A stretch of DNA of 9,272 bases from an uncultured Mycoplasmatota bacterium (GTDB taxonomy: Bacteria > Bacillota_I > Bacilli_A > RF39 > UBA660), in the NCBI GenBank assembly GCA_947087145.1, contig CAMUBM010000018.1, forward strand, positions 1-9,272, read 5' to 3'. The notes beneath the pieces were generated by a model. That model ran no database searches. It worked only from the letters and a program-made list of their open reading frames with translations, and was not told the DNA's origin. This document shows, one piece after another, positions 6,936 to 9,272 of this stretch. Made by a program: the position numbers and the translations under genes. Position 1 is the stretch's first letter. Each line of letters opens with the position of its first letter.

Positions 6936-7769
6936 ATGATTACAAAAAAAATACAAGTAAAAGATCACGTAACAAAGTCAAATCTTCCTGCAAGCGATTA
7001 TGTAATTAACCCATACGTTGGTTGTCCTCATGGTTGCAAATATTGTTATGCTTCTTTTATGAAAAGATTTACAGGGCACGCAGAAGACTGGGGGACTTTT
7101 GTAGATGTGAAACTCTGTGAAAAGAAAATCAACTTGAAAAAAATAAGTAAAAAAAATGTATTTTTATCTTCTGTAACAGATTGTTATAATCCATTAGAAG
7201 AAAAATATAGATTGACTAGAAATATTTTAGAACAATTAGTTGATTCAGATTGTTATTTGTCTATTTCAACAAAGTCCAAACTAATACTAAGAGATATTGA
7301 TCTATTAAAACAAGTTAAAAATTTAACCATAAGCATATCAATTAATACACTTGATGAAAATTTTAGAAAAGATATGGATAATGCAAGTACAATAAGAGAA
7401 AGGTTAGATACTTTAAAAGAATTGCATGATAATGGCATTAAAACTGTTTTATTTATGTCACCTATATTTCCTTTTATTACTGAATGGAAAGAAATAATAG
7501 AAGAATCTAAAAATTATATTGATGAATATTGGTTTGAAAATCTTAATTTGAGAGGACAATATAAAACTTATATAATGAATTACATCAAAGAAAAATATCC
7601 TAAATATTATGATAATTATGTTGCTATTTATCTAAAAAATGATAAAAAATATTGGGACAATTTAGCAAATGAAATCAATGATTATTGTGATAAAAACGGT
7701 ATAAATTACATTAATTATTTTTATCACGAAGAGCTGGTAAAAAACAAGAAAGAAATGCAAAAATCATAA
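6936..7769 (+). CDS. Radical SAM protein, SPL-like, similar to 'mobile pair protein B'
   Basis: A 277-residue protein with the radical SAM cluster motif CX3CX2C at Cys30, Cys34 and Cys37 (GCPHGCKYCYASF), which binds a 4Fe-4S cluster and S-adenosylmethionine. The placement near the N terminus after NPYVGC, and the following KRFTGHAEDWGTFVDVK, are typical of the spore-photolyase-like group (COG1533). From memory they are closest to the proteins called radical SAM mobile pair protein B, which usually accompany a second radical SAM protein (A). A TDCYNP motif (about 82-87) and a SISIN strand (about 132-136) fit the partial TIM barrel. The C-terminal third is Lys/Tyr/Asn rich. The substrate is unknown, and a DNA or RNA repair role is not shown. 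No pair A gene lies inside the window. The start has AGAGG five bases upstream. Asp codons are 18 GAT to 2 GAC by my count. Confidence 0.93.
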   Translation: MITKKIQVKDHVTKSNLPASDYVINPYVGCPHGCKYCYASFMKRFTGHAEDWGTFVDVKLCEKKINLKKISKKNVFLSSVTDCYNPLEEKYRLTRNILEQLVDSDCYLSISTKSKLILRDIDLLKQVKNLTISISINTLDENFRKDMDNASTIRERLDTLKELHDNGIKTVLFMSPIFPFITEWKEIIEESKNYIDEYWFENLNLRGQYKTYIMNYIKEKYPKYYDNYVAIYLKNDKKYWDNLANEINDYCDKNGINYINYFYHEELVKNKKEMQKS

Positions 7770-7801
7770 ATTGCAAGATTGATTAAGAATGGAGGAAAAT
7801 T

Positions 7802-8269
7802 ATGAATCAAGATTTAATAAAGTTTTTAATTGAAGCTAAAAAGCAAACTTATGCAAACGAAAACGTAAAAAAGAGTGTATCTACAAGAATGGGATCACAT
7901 GACTATGAATATAGTTCTGAGAACATGATTTATCATGATACCTATTTTGGTGGTACAAAATTTATGGGAGAAGAAGTTGTTTATTTAGATGATACTACAC
8001 CAATTTGGGGTATGAACTATTATGGAGTTACTTTAGATGAATCATTAAGTGAAGAAGCAATGGACAAAGCACTTAGACCTGCACTTATGCAAGTTGGAAG
8101 GGATGATATAATTCCTGTAAGAGGTCCCAAAGAATATATCAATGGAGAATATAAATATACATTTAATGTTTTAGGTGACATTGATTATTTTGAAGGTGAA
8201 GAAACTATTTATAAAAATGATGTAAAAATTTATAGTTTAAAATGCCATGGTGGAATAATAAAGAGGTAA
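7802..8269 (+). CDS. DUF5680 domain-containing protein
   Basis: A 155-residue protein that is almost entirely one DUF5680 domain. Recognisable family features in order are FLIEAKKQTYA near the start, a Ser/Arg then SHDYEY segment (about 32-37), YHDTYFGGTKFMGEE (about 44-58), PIWGMNYYG, PVRGPKEYINGEYKYTFNV in the second half and a terminal HGGIIK. The domain is known alone or fused behind a helix-turn-helix; this copy has no DNA-binding part. The function of the family is unknown to me. The aromatic and acidic residues suggest a soluble cytosolic protein. GGAGG at 7791-7795, six bases before the ATG, sets the start. It follows the radical SAM gene by 32 bases without a terminator and precedes RhuM by 44, so the three are probably co-transcribed. 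Confidence 0.88.
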   Translation: MNQDLIKFLIEAKKQTYANENVKKSVSTRMGSHDYEYSSENMIYHDTYFGGTKFMGEEVVYLDDTTPIWGMNYYGVTLDESLSEEAMDKALRPALMQVGRDDIIPVRGPKEYINGEYKYTFNVLGDIDYFEGEETIYKNDVKIYSLKCHGGIIKR

Positions 8270-8313
8270 AATATTTGATTGAAATATAACAAAAGGAAGG
8301 AGGATTTTTGTAA

Positions 8314-9272
8314 ATGCAAATAGACAAACTAAAAGATTTAATTTTATACCAAAGTGAAAATACAAATAAATCTATTGAGGTACTTTATGATAATGAAGAT
8401 TTTTGGTTAACACAAAAGACTATGGGAGAGCTTTTTAATGTGGCGGAAAATAATATTACCTATCACTTACAAAATATTTTTAAAAGTGGCGAATTAAATA
8501 AAGATTCAGTTACTCAAAAAATTAGAGTAACTGCCTCTGATGGCAAAAATTATAATACTTCCTTCTATAGTCTAGATGCCATTATTGCAGTAGGTTATCG
8601 AGTCAATTCGAAAGAAGCTACTGATTTTAGAATATGGGCGACAAATACTTTAAAAGAATATATTAAAAAAGGTTTTGTTTTAAATACTGAATTATTAAAA
8701 AATGGACCTAAGTTTGGTAAAGATTATTTTGATGAATTATTAGTTAAGATTAAAGAAATTAGAGCTAGTGAAAGAAGATTTTATCAAAAGATTACAGATA
8801 TTTATAAAGAATGTAGTTATGATTATGATAAAAATAGTGAAACAACAAAAGAATTCTATAAAAATGTGCAAAATAAGTTACACTTCGCTATCACAGGAAT
8901 GACAGCACCAGAGATTATATATAATAGAGTTGATTCAAAAAAAGAATACATGGGGCTTCAAACTTGGAAGAATGCCCCAAATGGTAAAATACTTGAAACA
9001 GATGTTGTAATTGCTAAAAACTATTTATCAGAAGAAGAAATAAAAGAACTTAATAATTTAGTATCTATGTATCTAGATTTTGCTGAAAGGCAGGTTAAAT
9101 TAGGTCATATTATTTCTATGCAAGTATGGAAAGAAAAATTAGAAATGTTTCTAAATTTAAATGAATATAACATTTTAAAAGATAATGGAAAAATAAAAAG
9201 AGAAATTGCAGATAAACTAGCACTCGATGAATATGAAAAATATCGTGTAGTACAAGATCAAAAGTATATATC
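8314..9272 (+). CDS. rhuM: RhuM family protein, 3' end cut by the window
   Basis: An uninterrupted frame of 319 codons runs off the right edge. The N-terminal half matches the virulence RhuM family: FWLTQKTMGELFNV (30-43), a predicted helix-turn-helix-like segment continuing through NITYHLQNIFKSGEL (47-61), then YSLDAIIAVGYRVNSKEAT (85-103) and FRIWATNTLKEYIKKGF (105-121). The C-terminal part has YLDFAERQ (253-260) and DEYEKYRVVQDQKY (305-318), which lie close to the normal end, so probably only a few residues are missing. The family is named after a Salmonella pathogenicity island gene. Its molecular function is unknown; DNA binding is inferred from the N terminus. Members often sit in islands and inside type I restriction-modification loci. 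AAGGAGG at 8297-8303, ten bases before the ATG, supports the start; the nearer TTG is followed at once by a stop. Asp codons are 20 GAT to 1 GAC. Confidence 0.93.
   Translation, partial: MQIDKLKDLILYQSENTNKSIEVLYDNEDFWLTQKTMGELFNVAENNITYHLQNIFKSGELNKDSVTQKIRVTASDGKNYNTSFYSLDAIIAVGYRVNSKEATDFRIWATNTLKEYIKKGFVLNTELLKNGPKFGKDYFDELLVKIKEIRASERRFYQKITDIYKECSYDYDKNSETTKEFYKNVQNKLHFAITGMTAPEIIYNRVDSKKEYMGLQTWKNAPNGKILETDVVIAKNYLSEEEIKELNNLVSMYLDFAERQVKLGHIISMQVWKEKLEMFLNLNEYNILKDNGKIKREIADKLALDEYEKYRVVQDQKYI

Noticed and set aside
8262..8290. Internal promoter before RhuM (TATAAC at 8285-8290)
   Set aside because: There is no -35 at a workable distance and no extended TG; read-through from the upstream genes is simpler.

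Overview
The window is AT-rich DNA from a low-GC Gram-positive bacterium (Bacillota type). The signs are AGGAGG-like ribosome binding sites, TATAAT promoters often carrying an extended TGn motif, and A/T-ending codons. TGA is used as a stop (gene ending at 246) while Trp is encoded by TGG, which argues against the mycoplasma genetic code. No rRNA, tRNA, CRISPR array, transposase or integrase is visible.

Layout. Positions 1-245 carry no convincing gene, but hold a strong promoter followed by about 90 bases of self-complementary sequence ending in a hairpin, a candidate small RNA. A minus-strand gene (246 to about 791/836) encodes an unrecognised P-loop NTPase. It is divergent from a 1057-residue SWIM-SNF2 helicase gene (867-4040). 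The two share a very short promoter region with overlapping promoters and a perfect 14-bp palindrome. After a terminator, a separately promoted gene (4216-6828) encodes an 870-residue exported protein with a charged linker, a beta-rich region and alternating A-B-A-B-A modules. A strong terminator follows.

From about 6900 rightward a new transcription unit begins. It contains a radical SAM protein of the SPL/'mobile pair B'-like type (6936-7769), a DUF5680 protein (7802-8269) and a RhuM-family protein (8314 to beyond the right edge). Their spacing (32 and 44 bp, each gene with its own Shine-Dalgarno and no terminator between) suggests co-transcription. Asp codon choice changes sharply between the SNF2 gene (mostly GAC where counted) and the radical SAM and RhuM genes (almost all GAT). 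This suggests the right-hand block is an accessory segment of different history.

The parts most worth following up are the right-hand accessory cassette, whose partner genes probably lie beyond the edge, the candidate structured RNA at the left, and the divergent promoter/operator. I see no complete, clearly novel multi-gene system; the candidates are stated with their limits.
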